This document shows, one piece after another, positions 44,389-50,896 of a stretch of DNA of 64,000 bases (its first letter is position 1; every line of letters starts with the position of its first letter). Below the pieces are notes generated by a model, which had not been told where the DNA came from, ran no database searches, and saw only the letters and a program-made list of their open reading frames with translations. A program made the position numbers and the translations under genes. This DNA comes from Zeimonas sp050187175 (GTDB lineage: Bacteria > Pseudomonadota > Gammaproteobacteria > Burkholderiales > Burkholderiaceae_E), in the NCBI GenBank assembly GCA_050187175.1, contig JBFWXS010000021.1, forward strand, positions 12,620-76,619, read 5' to 3'.

Positions 44389-46473
44389 ATGGCCCTCGCG
44401 ACCACCTGCCCTCAGTGCAAGACCAGCTTCAAGGTCGTTCCCGACCAGTTGAAGCTGCGGCGCGGACTGGTTCGCTGCGGGTCGTGCCAGCATGTCTTTT
44501 CGGGCATCGACCATCTGCGCTACGTGGAGGAGCCGCGCCCCGGCGCAGCGGCCGCCGCGCCCGATCCGCTGCACACGGCCTTCTTCCTGCCGGAAACGAT
44601 ACTGGCCAGTCCGCCGCCGCCCAGCATCGCCGCTGCGCCGGCGGAACGCGGCCGGCCATCGATGCCGGCCGGTGAGCCGCGCGCCGGTGAGCCGCGCGCC
44701 GACGAGCTAAGCGCTGACGAGTCCGCCGAGGCCGAGGCCTGGACCGAGGCCGAAGCGCGGACGGAGGCCGCAACTCGAACCGAGATCGAAGATCGGACCG
44801 AGATCGAAGGCAGGACCGAGATCGACGCTCGAATCGAGACTGAAGCGCGAATCGAGACCGAGACCCAGGCCAAGACCGAAGCCCAGGCCGAGACTGCCCC
44901 CCAGGCCGAAGTCCCCTCCCAGGTCGAATTGGCAGCCCACACCGAAGCCGAAGCAGAGACAGAAGCGGGCGCCAGGAGCGAGCCGGGAACAGAGGCTGAG
45001 ACCGGCAGCGACTCCGCGACTGCGCTGACGACACCGGCGGCGGTGGACGCTGCCGCGCCGGATGTACTCCACGCCCCGCCCCAATGGATGGCGCCCGGTG
45101 CGCCGACCGAAGCGAACGCGAACCCGGCGGAAGATACGCTGTCCGCGAATCTCGTCCCCTCCGAGCCAGAAGCCGGCCTCGCACCGCCCGGACTGCTCGC
45201 CGATGACGATGAAGGCGATCGCGTGCTGCGCGCACTCGAGCAGGCGGAGCGCTCGCTGGGCTTCGACGGCACCCGCCTCGAGACCCATGCGGGCGCCGCA
45301 CGCGTCGACACCGAACGCGACCCGCCGTCTCAGGCCTCGGATCACGCACGCTACGTCGCGTTCGACACCGAGCCCGACATAGATGCGCTCGCCCTACCGC
45401 GTCAGCGCGCCGTCGAGCCGCCCAGCGACGACTTCGACGAGCCGGTCGAGTCGCTGCTCGCGACCACGCCGCCCGATTTCGGCGATCTGCCGCTGGAGTC
45501 GAGCGAGGACATAGGCAGCCGGACTGCCGAAGACGCCGGCGGCGCCGCGGCTGCACTCGCAAGCGACCAGGCGTACGACGTGAGCACGAGCGCAGCGCCC
45601 AGCGACGAGGCGGCGAACGACCCGCACGGCGACGCGGCGGCTGAGGCCGGAGCCGGGGCGATCGAAGCCGAGCCCGCAGAAAGAGCTATCGTCGAAAGAA
45701 TTGCCGCCGAAGGAATCCCCGCCGAACGAATCGCCATCGAACCGCAGGCCGCATCCGACGGCATCGTCTCGCCGATCGCCGGAGAGGCCGGGCCAGTCGG
45801 TATCGCGGACGAGTTCACGTCGCGAGACACCGACGACGCGCGCTCATCTCCCCGCAACGACGCGGCGGGCCCACGGCGCACAGCGCCGCCCCCTCCCCGC
45901 GCGGCCCCCGACGCGCTGCTCGACGCCGACGCGGACGCCGACATCGGCGACGAATCCGCGATCGACTACTTCTCGGTCGGCCGGCGCGGCGTCGGCTTCG
46001 TCGATCGCCACGGGCCGATCGCGCTGATGGCTGCCGCGCTGCTCACGCTGCTGCTGATCGTGCAATGGACCATCGCGCAGCGGGCCGTGATCGCTGCCCG
46101 CTGGCCGGCGCTGGCGCCGGCGCTGACGGCGGTGGCGAGCCCGTTCGGCCTGACGATGGAACTGCCGCGCGATCTGCAAGTCCTGACGATCGAATCCTTC
46201 GAGCTGCAATCGGCCGCCACGCCCGGTGTGCTGAACCTGTCGGCGCTGCTGCGCAATCGCGCCGCGCATCCGGTGCACTGGCCGGCGATGCAGCTGACGC
46301 TGACCGATCCGGCCAATCAGATCCTCGCGCGCAAGGTGCTGCTGCCGCAGGACTACCTGCCGCCTGAAGCGCAGGCGGGCGTTCCGCCGCGCGGCGAGTG
46401 GCCGCTGCGGATCGCGCTCGACGCGCACGATCTGCAGCCGGCGGGTTATTCAGTCAAGCTCTTCTATCCCTGA
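44389..46473 (+). CDS. Zinc-ribbon/DUF3426 membrane protein with very long acidic linker
   Basis: A 694-residue protein. The N-terminus TTCPQCKTSFKVVPDQLKL, then RCGSCQHVFSG, is an MJ0042-type zinc ribbon with CxxC pairs. About 500 residues of Glu/Ala/Thr/Asp-rich low-complexity sequence follow, including nine hexapeptide repeats. One transmembrane helix (IALMAAALLTLLLIVQWTIA) and a DUF3426 domain end it (TIESFELQSAATPGVLNLSA to the C-terminus). Usual relatives are 250-450 residues, so the linker is strongly expanded. It follows prmA, as in other Burkholderiales. The function is unknown; the topology puts the ribbon inside and DUF3426 outside the cytoplasm. Confidence 0.85.
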   Translation: MALATTCPQCKTSFKVVPDQLKLRRGLVRCGSCQHVFSGIDHLRYVEEPRPGAAAAAPDPLHTAFFLPETILASPPPPSIAAAPAERGRPSMPAGEPRAGEPRADELSADESAEAEAWTEAEARTEAATRTEIEDRTEIEGRTEIDARIETEARIETETQAKTEAQAETAPQAEVPSQVELAAHTEAEAETEAGARSEPGTEAETGSDSATALTTPAAVDAAAPDVLHAPPQWMAPGAPTEANANPAEDTLSANLVPSEPEAGLAPPGLLADDDEGDRVLRALEQAERSLGFDGTRLETHAGAARVDTERDPPSQASDHARYVAFDTEPDIDALALPRQRAVEPPSDDFDEPVESLLATTPPDFGDLPLESSEDIGSRTAEDAGGAAAALASDQAYDVSTSAAPSDEAANDPHGDAAAEAGAGAIEAEPAERAIVERIAAEGIPAERIAIEPQAASDGIVSPIAGEAGPVGIADEFTSRDTDDARSSPRNDAAGPRRTAPPPPRAAPDALLDADADADIGDESAIDYFSVGRRGVGFVDRHGPIALMAAALLTLLLIVQWTIAQRAVIAARWPALAPALTAVASPFGLTMELPRDLQVLTIESFELQSAATPGVLNLSALLRNRAAHPVHWPAMQLTLTDPANQILARKVLLPQDYLPPEAQAGVPPRGEWPLRIALDAHDLQPAGYSVKLFYP
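44743..44904. repeat. Nine 18-bp tandem repeats in the acidic linker of the zinc-ribbon protein
   Basis: Units of 18 bp such as ACCGAGGCCGAAGCGCGG (44743), ACCGAGATCGAAGATCGG (44779) and ACCGAGATCGAAGGCAGG (44797) follow one another with gradual decay to 44904. They encode hexapeptides of the type Thr-Glu-Ile/Ala-Glu-x-Arg, probably a charged helical or disordered spacer. Confidence 0.88.
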
Positions 46474-46521
46474 GCCGGCACGACGCCGGCCCTCGCCCCC
46501 TCGACCTGTCCAGGAGCCCTC

Positions 46522-47466
46522 ATGTCCCGACGCGTGCTGATCAGCGGTTCGGTCGCCTTCGACACCATCATGGTCTTCGAAGGCCATTTCAAGGACCACA
46601 TCCTGCCCGACCGCACGCACATGCTGAATGTCTCGTTCCTGACGCCTCGGCTGAAGCGTGAATACGGCGGCTGCGCGGCGAACATCGCGTTCAATCTCGC
46701 CGCGCTCGGCGGCCAGGCCGTCGTGCTGGCCACGGTGGGACACGACGGCGGCGAATACGTGCAGCACCTCGCCCAGCACGGTGTCGACGTCACGCAGGTC
46801 AGACAGCTCGACAATCAGTTCACCGCGCAGGCATTCATCACCACCGACCTCGCCGACAACCAGATCGTCGCATTCCATCCGGGCGCGATGAGCGAAGGGC
46901 ACGCCGTCCGCGTTGCACAGGCTGCGGCCGGTGCCGCCTGGGGCATCGTCGCGCCGAACGGCAAGGCAGCGATGCAGCAGCACGCGCGCGAGTTCGCCGA
47001 GCAGCGGATTCCGTACATCTTCGATCCGGGCCAGGGCCTGCCGATGTTCGACGGCGCGGAACTGCGCGCGCTGATCGAGCCGGCGACGGCGGTCACGGTG
47101 AACGACTACGAGGCCGGCGTACTGTGCGAGCGCACCGGCTGGAGCGAAGCGGAGATCGCTGCCAAGGTCCAGACCCTGATCGTGACGCGCGGCGGCGAAG
47201 GCTCGCGGCTTCATCACGGCGGCAGGACGGTCGACATCGCGCCGGTCGCGATCAGCCGCGCCGTCGATCCCACCGGCTGCGGCGACGCTTATCGCGGCGG
47301 GCTGCTTTACGGCCTGGCGCAGGGCTGGGACTGGGCGGATGCGGCGCGGCTGGGGAGCGTCATCGGCGCCATCAAGATCGAACAGCAGGGAGCACAGAAT
47401 CACCGGCTCGAGCGCGACGAAGTCGCGCGCCGCTTCCGCGAGACCTACGGCCGCTCGCCCTTGTAG
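46522..47466 (+). CDS. PfkB-family carbohydrate/nucleoside kinase
   Basis: A 314-residue ribokinase-fold kinase. The N-terminal substrate region is SGSVAFDTIMVFEGHFKDHI, the first PfkB signature lies around YGGCAANIAFNLAALGG, and the catalytic signature is DPTGCGDAYRGGLLYGLAQG with the base Asp. Proteins of this subgroup are annotated as adenosine kinase-like in beta-proteobacteria; the phosphate acceptor is not proven. It starts 48 bp after the zinc-ribbon gene. Confidence 0.9.
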   Translation: MSRRVLISGSVAFDTIMVFEGHFKDHILPDRTHMLNVSFLTPRLKREYGGCAANIAFNLAALGGQAVVLATVGHDGGEYVQHLAQHGVDVTQVRQLDNQFTAQAFITTDLADNQIVAFHPGAMSEGHAVRVAQAAAGAAWGIVAPNGKAAMQQHAREFAEQRIPYIFDPGQGLPMFDGAELRALIEPATAVTVNDYEAGVLCERTGWSEAEIAAKVQTLIVTRGGEGSRLHHGGRTVDIAPVAISRAVDPTGCGDAYRGGLLYGLAQGWDWADAARLGSVIGAIKIEQQGAQNHRLERDEVARRFRETYGRSPL

Positions 47467-47471
47467 CCTGC

Positions 47472-47546
47472 CCGCCGCGGGACTCGCCGCCGCGGGACTC
47501 GCCGCCGCGGAACTCGCCGCCGCGGAACTTGCCGCTGCGGAGTTCG
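47472..47546. repeat. Five 15-bp tandem repeats between convergent genes
   Basis: CCGCCGCGGGACTCG at 47472 and 47487, CCGCCGCGGAACTCG at 47502, CCGCCGCGGAACTTG at 47517 and CCGCTGCGGAGTTCG at 47532. The array starts 5 bp after the kinase stop codon. Each unit contains a CCGCGG or CTGCGG palindrome. No terminator is seen. Confidence 0.9.
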
Positions 47547-47575
47547 ACCGCCACGGGCTTGACCCGCGCCCTCCG

Positions 47576-47902
47576 CTAGCCGAAGCAGGCGGCCAGCTCA
47601 GCCGCGTCCAGCTCAACCTCCGCCTCCACCAGCTTGCGTCGCGCACCGGCGCCGGCAAGCAGCCGGATGCGCTTGCGCGGCACGCCGAGACGCTCGGCGA
47701 CGAAGCGCAGCACCTCGTCATTGGCGCGGCCGTCGACCGGCGGCGCGGCGATGCGCAGTTTCAGGCAGTCATCGTGCACGCCCACCACTTCGCTGCGTGC
47801 CGCGCCCGGCTGGACCGCGAGGCGGATGCGCCAGGCGCCGGGTGCGCCGCTCAGCCAGACTGCGGCATCGCCGCTCAGCGGGGCTGAGGCGCCACGGCTC
47901 AC
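47576..47902 (-). CDS. DUF167/YggU family protein
   Basis: A 108-residue protein with the DUF167 pattern: GAWRIRLAVQPGAARSEVVG, LKLRIAAPPVDGRANDEVLR and LLAGAGARRKLVEAE. The family has a small alpha/beta fold and no settled function. It starts with GTG at 47902, overlapping the stop of the YggT gene (GTGA); the long upstream open frame in this phase is a shadow. yggT-yggU adjacency is common in proteobacteria and supports the call. Confidence 0.88.
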   Translation of the reverse strand: MSRGASAPLSGDAAVWLSGAPGAWRIRLAVQPGAARSEVVGVHDDCLKLRIAAPPVDGRANDEVLRFVAERLGVPRKRIRLLAGAGARRKLVEAEVELDAAELAACFG

Positions 47903-48459
47903 GCAGCCAGCGCGATGAACGCCGGCATCGTCGAATGCAGCAGCGTCAGCAGCAGCTGCACGATCAGCAGCACCACCAGCGGCGACAGGTCGACGCCGCC
48001 GATCAGCGGCAGCACGCGCCGGATCGGCGCCAGGAACGGCCGCGTCAGCGCATCGACGGTGGGAGCGATGGGTGCGTGCGGATTGACCCACGACAGCACC
48101 GCGCCGAGCAGCAGCAGGGCCGTCAGCAGCCACAGCGTCCATTTGATCAGCCAGAACACCGCCAGCAGCACGACCGCGCCGAAGGCCGGCGTGCGGCCGC
48201 GCCCGAAGATCATGACGTAGAAGACGGCCAGCACGACCGCCAGCAGCAGCGCGCCGAGCAGGCTCGCCCAATCGATGCTGCGCGTCGCCGGCAGTACGCT
48301 GCGCAGCGGCCGCACGAGCCAGTCGGTGACCGCGATGACGAACTGGCCGATCGGGTTGCGGGCGCCGAGCCCGGCCCAGTTCATGTACGCGCGCAGGACG
48401 CAGGCGCTGGCCAGCAGGCTGGCGAGCGTTTCCAGGAGGAGCCAGAGGGTCTGTGACAT
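47899..48459 (-). CDS. YggT family membrane protein
   Basis: A 186-residue polytopic membrane protein with two YggT repeats of two helices each. Conserved NPIGQFVIAVTDWLVRPLRS occurs in the first half and ALTRPFLAPIRRVLPLIGGVDLSPLV in the second. Homologues have been linked to osmotic tolerance and membrane-associated assembly, but the function is not firm. It is followed by the YggU gene with an overlap. Confidence 0.9.
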   Translation of the reverse strand: MSQTLWLLLETLASLLASACVLRAYMNWAGLGARNPIGQFVIAVTDWLVRPLRSVLPATRSIDWASLLGALLLAVVLAVFYVMIFGRGRTPAFGAVVLLAVFWLIKWTLWLLTALLLLGAVLSWVNPHAPIAPTVDALTRPFLAPIRRVLPLIGGVDLSPLVVLLIVQLLLTLLHSTMPAFIALAA

Positions 48460-48548
48460 GAGATTCGGTCGGAAGTCGCGATCGATTCTCGCACAATGAG
48501 AGAGTCCCGCGACGCCGATGAGCGCACGCGGGACTCGAAGGATCGGCA

Positions 48549-48570
48549 GCGGGCCGCGTCAGCGGCCCGC
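48549..48570 (-). terminator. GC-rich hairpin downstream of the histone-H1-like gene
   Basis: GCGGGCCGC (48549-48557) and GCGGCCCGC (48562-48570) form a perfect 9-bp stem with loop GTCA, 23 bp after the H1-like stop. There is no T-run after the stem on the minus strand, so rho-independent termination is only possible. Confidence 0.45.
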
Positions 48571-48592
48571 CCGCCCAGGCAAGCGCGAACGC

Positions 48593-49114
48593 TTACGGAC
48601 GGTTGCCGGTCGGGAACGGCCACGCGGCCGCCGGATTCAGCGGCTTGGCAGCAGGTGCAACCGGTGCCGCAGGGGCAGGCTTGGCAGCAGCCGGTTTTTT
48701 GGCAGCTTTCTTCTTGGCCGCTTTCTTGGTGGCCTTCTTGGCAGCAGCCGGCTTCTTCGCAGCAGCTTTCTTCACGGCCTTCTTGGTCGCTTTCTTGGCG
48801 ACTTTCTTGGCCGCTTTCTTGGCTGCAGGCTTCTTAGCCGCTACTTTCTTGGCGGCCGGCTTCTTGGCGGCAGCTTTCTTCGCGCCAGCCTTCTTCGCGC
48901 CAGCTCTCTTCGCAGCAGCCTTCTTCACCGCCGGCTTCTTGGCAGCCGTTTTCTTCTTGGCGGCCTTCTTCACGGCGGGCTTCTTGGCCGCGACCTTCTT
49001 CACCACGGCCTTCTTGGCAGCGGCTTTCTTGGCGGCGGGCTTCTTGGCGGCAGCTTTCTTCGCGGCCGGTTTCTTAGCAGCCGATTTCTTGGCAGCTTTC
49101 TTGGCGGTAGCCAT
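48593..49114 (-). CDS. Histone H1-like Lys/Ala/Pro-rich DNA-binding protein
   Basis: A 173-residue, extremely basic protein made of AAKK, PAAKK and VKK repeats from residue 4 to ~140, ending with an Ala/Pro segment and AAAWPFPTGNRP. It resembles the C-terminal domain of eukaryotic H1 and the Bordetella BpH1 and AlgP-type proteins. It probably binds DNA non-specifically and affects nucleoid structure and gene expression. The ATG has AAAGGAGA upstream. Repeat length is expected to vary between strains; the coding strand is fixed by the ribosome-binding site and the family C-terminus. Confidence 0.92.
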   Translation of the reverse strand: MATAKKAAKKSAAKKPAAKKAAAKKPAAKKAAAKKAVVKKVAAKKPAVKKAAKKKTAAKKPAVKKAAAKRAGAKKAGAKKAAAKKPAAKKVAAKKPAAKKAAKKVAKKATKKAVKKAAAKKPAAAKKATKKAAKKKAAKKPAAAKPAPAAPVAPAAKPLNPAAAWPFPTGNRP

Positions 49115-49444
49115 AGAGGATCTCCTTTACTCAGGATGGTGCGATTACGGAAACCCGTGCCGCCGCGCCCGAAGGCGACAGTCGGTACGAGCTATTCATC
49201 GGCGCAAGAACACCCTGGTAGCGGGTTACCGCTCCTACGCTAATGAATTCGGCACAAAAAAAACGCCGATCCCGCGAGGGATTCGGCGTTTTCAGGAGGT
49301 CGTCAAAACTCGGGCGGGAAGAAGCCCCTGCGGTCAGCGAATGCCGCATCGTCGATATCGACCGTGTCTTCCCGTAATCCGTCTGCAACCTCAATTCTGA
49401 CCCTGTCTCACGGCACCTGGCCGCCTTCAGCCGTCTGGATTCGC
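49115..49444. other. 330-bp gap between the H1-like gene and nrdB
   Basis: No gene is seen. It contains the H1-like ribosome-binding site at its left edge, the nrdB terminator at 49256-49292, and an AT-richer segment (about 49225-49262) that may hold the promoter of the H1-like gene, though no clear -35/-10 pair stands out. Confidence 0.6.
49256..49292 (-). terminator. Rho-independent terminator of nrdAB
   Basis: Read on the minus strand, the stem CGCCGAATCCC / GGGATCGGCG (one bulged base) has loop TCGC and is followed by eight T residues (the A-run 49256-49263 of the plus strand). It lies 152 bp after the nrdB stop. The TTTT at 49289 could also allow weak termination in the other direction. 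Confidence 0.88.
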
Positions 49445-50659
49445 TCAATCCCAACTCAGCGCGCCACCGGTCTGGTACTCGATGACCCGCGTCTCGAAGA
49501 AATTGCGCTCTTTCTTCAGATCGATCATCTCGCTCATCCAGGGGAAGGGGTTCTCCTCCTGGGCGAACAAGGTATCGAGACCGATCTGCTGCGCGCGCCG
49601 GTTGGCGATGAAGCGCAGATAGGACTTGAACATCGGCGCGTTCAGGCCGAGCACGCCGCGCGGCATGGTGTCCTCGGCGTACGCGTACTCGAGATCGACC
49701 GCGCGCATGAACAGCGCCCGCACTTCGTCGCGGAACTGCGGCGTCCACAGATGCGGATTCTCGAGCTTGATCTGGTTGATCAGGTCGATGCCGAAATTGC
49801 AGTGCATCGACTCGTCGCGCAGGATGTACTGGTACTGCTCGGCCGCGCCGGTCATCTTGTTCTGGCGGCCCAGCGCCAGGATCTGCACGAAGCCGACGTA
49901 GAAGAACAGACCTTCCATCAGGCAGGCGAAGACGATCAGCGACTTCAGCAGCTTCTGGTCGTTCTCGGGCGTGCCCGTGGTGAAGTTGGGGTCGGTCAGC
50001 GTGTCGATGAACGGAATCAGGAACTCGTCCTTGGCCCGGATCGACTCGACCTCGTGATACGCGTTGAAGATCTCGCCCTCGTCGAGTCCCAGCGACTCGA
50101 CGATGTACTGGTACGCATGCGTGTGGATCGCTTCCTCGAACGCCTGGCGCAGCAGGAATTGCCGGCATTCAGGCGCCGAGATGTGGCGGTACGTTCCCAG
50201 CACGATGTTGTTCGCCGCCAGCGAATCCGCGGTGACGAAGAAGCCGAGATTGCGCTTGACCAGCCGGCGCTCGTCCTCGGTCAGGCCGTTCGGCGTCTTC
50301 CACAAGCCGATGTCGCGGCTCATGTTGATTTCCTGCGGCATCCAGTGGTTGGCGCAGGTGGCGAGGTACTTCTCCCACGCCCACTTGTACTTGAACGGCA
50401 CCAGCTGGTTGACGTCGGCGCCGCCGTTGATGATGCGCTTGTCTTCGACGCGCACGCGGCGCGTGCTCTGAGCGACCTGCGATCCGTTATGCCGCTTCGC
50501 ATCGTGGCCGGCCTGCGGCGCAGGCGGCGCGATCGCGACATCGGCAACGACGATGGCGGCTTGCACGCTCAGCAGCGGCGCAACATCGGGCCGCGCCATC
50601 GGCGGCTGAGCGGGCGCCGGTCGGGCCGGCGCGGCAGGAATATCGTCCCAGGACAGCAT
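49445..50659 (-). CDS. nrdB: Class Ia ribonucleotide reductase, beta (radical) subunit
   Basis: A 404-residue protein that holds the diiron-tyrosyl radical cofactor for reduction of ribonucleotides. Metal ligands are visible in FFVTADSLAANNI (Asp), AFEEAIHTHAYQYI (Glu, His and the radical Tyr four residues on), FACLMEGLFFYVGF (Glu) and ILRDESMHCNFGI (Glu, His). The first ~70 residues are an Ala/Pro-rich low-complexity extension beyond the conserved core, which begins near RIINGGADVNQLVPFKY. It is downstream of nrdA, separated by 237 bp. Confidence 0.95.
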   Translation of the reverse strand: MLSWDDIPAAPARPAPAQPPMARPDVAPLLSVQAAIVVADVAIAPPAPQAGHDAKRHNGSQVAQSTRRVRVEDKRIINGGADVNQLVPFKYKWAWEKYLATCANHWMPQEINMSRDIGLWKTPNGLTEDERRLVKRNLGFFVTADSLAANNIVLGTYRHISAPECRQFLLRQAFEEAIHTHAYQYIVESLGLDEGEIFNAYHEVESIRAKDEFLIPFIDTLTDPNFTTGTPENDQKLLKSLIVFACLMEGLFFYVGFVQILALGRQNKMTGAAEQYQYILRDESMHCNFGIDLINQIKLENPHLWTPQFRDEVRALFMRAVDLEYAYAEDTMPRGVLGLNAPMFKSYLRFIANRRAQQIGLDTLFAQEENPFPWMSEMIDLKKERNFFETRVIEYQTGGALSWD

Positions 50660-50689
50660 CTCAGTTCTCGCTTCAATACAGCTAGATAA

Positions 50690-50878
50690 CTACTTGTACT
50701 GCCGCGAGAATCCACTGTTATTCACAAGCGGAATCTTACGGCCCTTGTGGATCGCTTGCAACGATTGACGCACTTTCGTCTTGACTTGAAAGCCTTTTTG
50801 TCGGTGTTCACGCAACAGCATCAGCCGCTGCGTGAACACTTCGGCGATCGATTCGATGACGACGATCACGCGCATCAT
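50690..50878 (-). CDS. Possible small basic protein between nrdA and nrdB
   Basis: A 62-codon frame on the nrdAB strand (MMRVIVVIESIAEVFTQRLM to the end FSRQYK). Its composition is protein-like, with many Lys/Arg/Gln and Ile/Val and few of the Arg/Ala/Gly runs of shadow frames, and the local base composition is clearly AT-richer than its neighbours. It starts 18 bp after the nrdA stop, but no ribosome-binding site is obvious, and a perfect 11-bp inverted repeat lies inside it. It is not a known family to me and may equally be non-coding mRNA leader. Confidence 0.35.
   Translation of the reverse strand: MMRVIVVIESIAEVFTQRLMLLREHRQKGFQVKTKVRQSLQAIHKGRKIPLVNNSGFSRQYK
50804..50839. repeat. Perfect 11-bp inverted repeat between nrdA and nrdB
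   Basis: GTGTTCACGCA (50804-50814) and TGCGTGAACAC (50829-50839) are exact reverse complements around a 14-nt loop. No T-run follows on either strand. It may be an mRNA processing or stability element setting the nrdA:nrdB ratio. Confidence 0.8.
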
Positions 50879-50896
50879 GCTCAGCGGCGACTCATC

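Noticed and set aside
44743..44904. Possible CRISPR or VNTR outside a gene
   Set aside because: The repeats are in frame inside a long gene with clear domains at both ends.
47339..47887. Plus-strand frame crossing the kinase end and the 15-bp repeats
   Set aside because: It overlaps two well-supported genes in other frames, and its repeat peptide is explained by the intergenic array.
48603..49400. Open frame on the plus strand opposite the histone-H1-like gene (Phe-Leu-Ala-Ala repeats)
   Set aside because: It mirrors the Lys-Ala repeats of the real gene, which has a ribosome-binding site and a family C-terminus on the minus strand.
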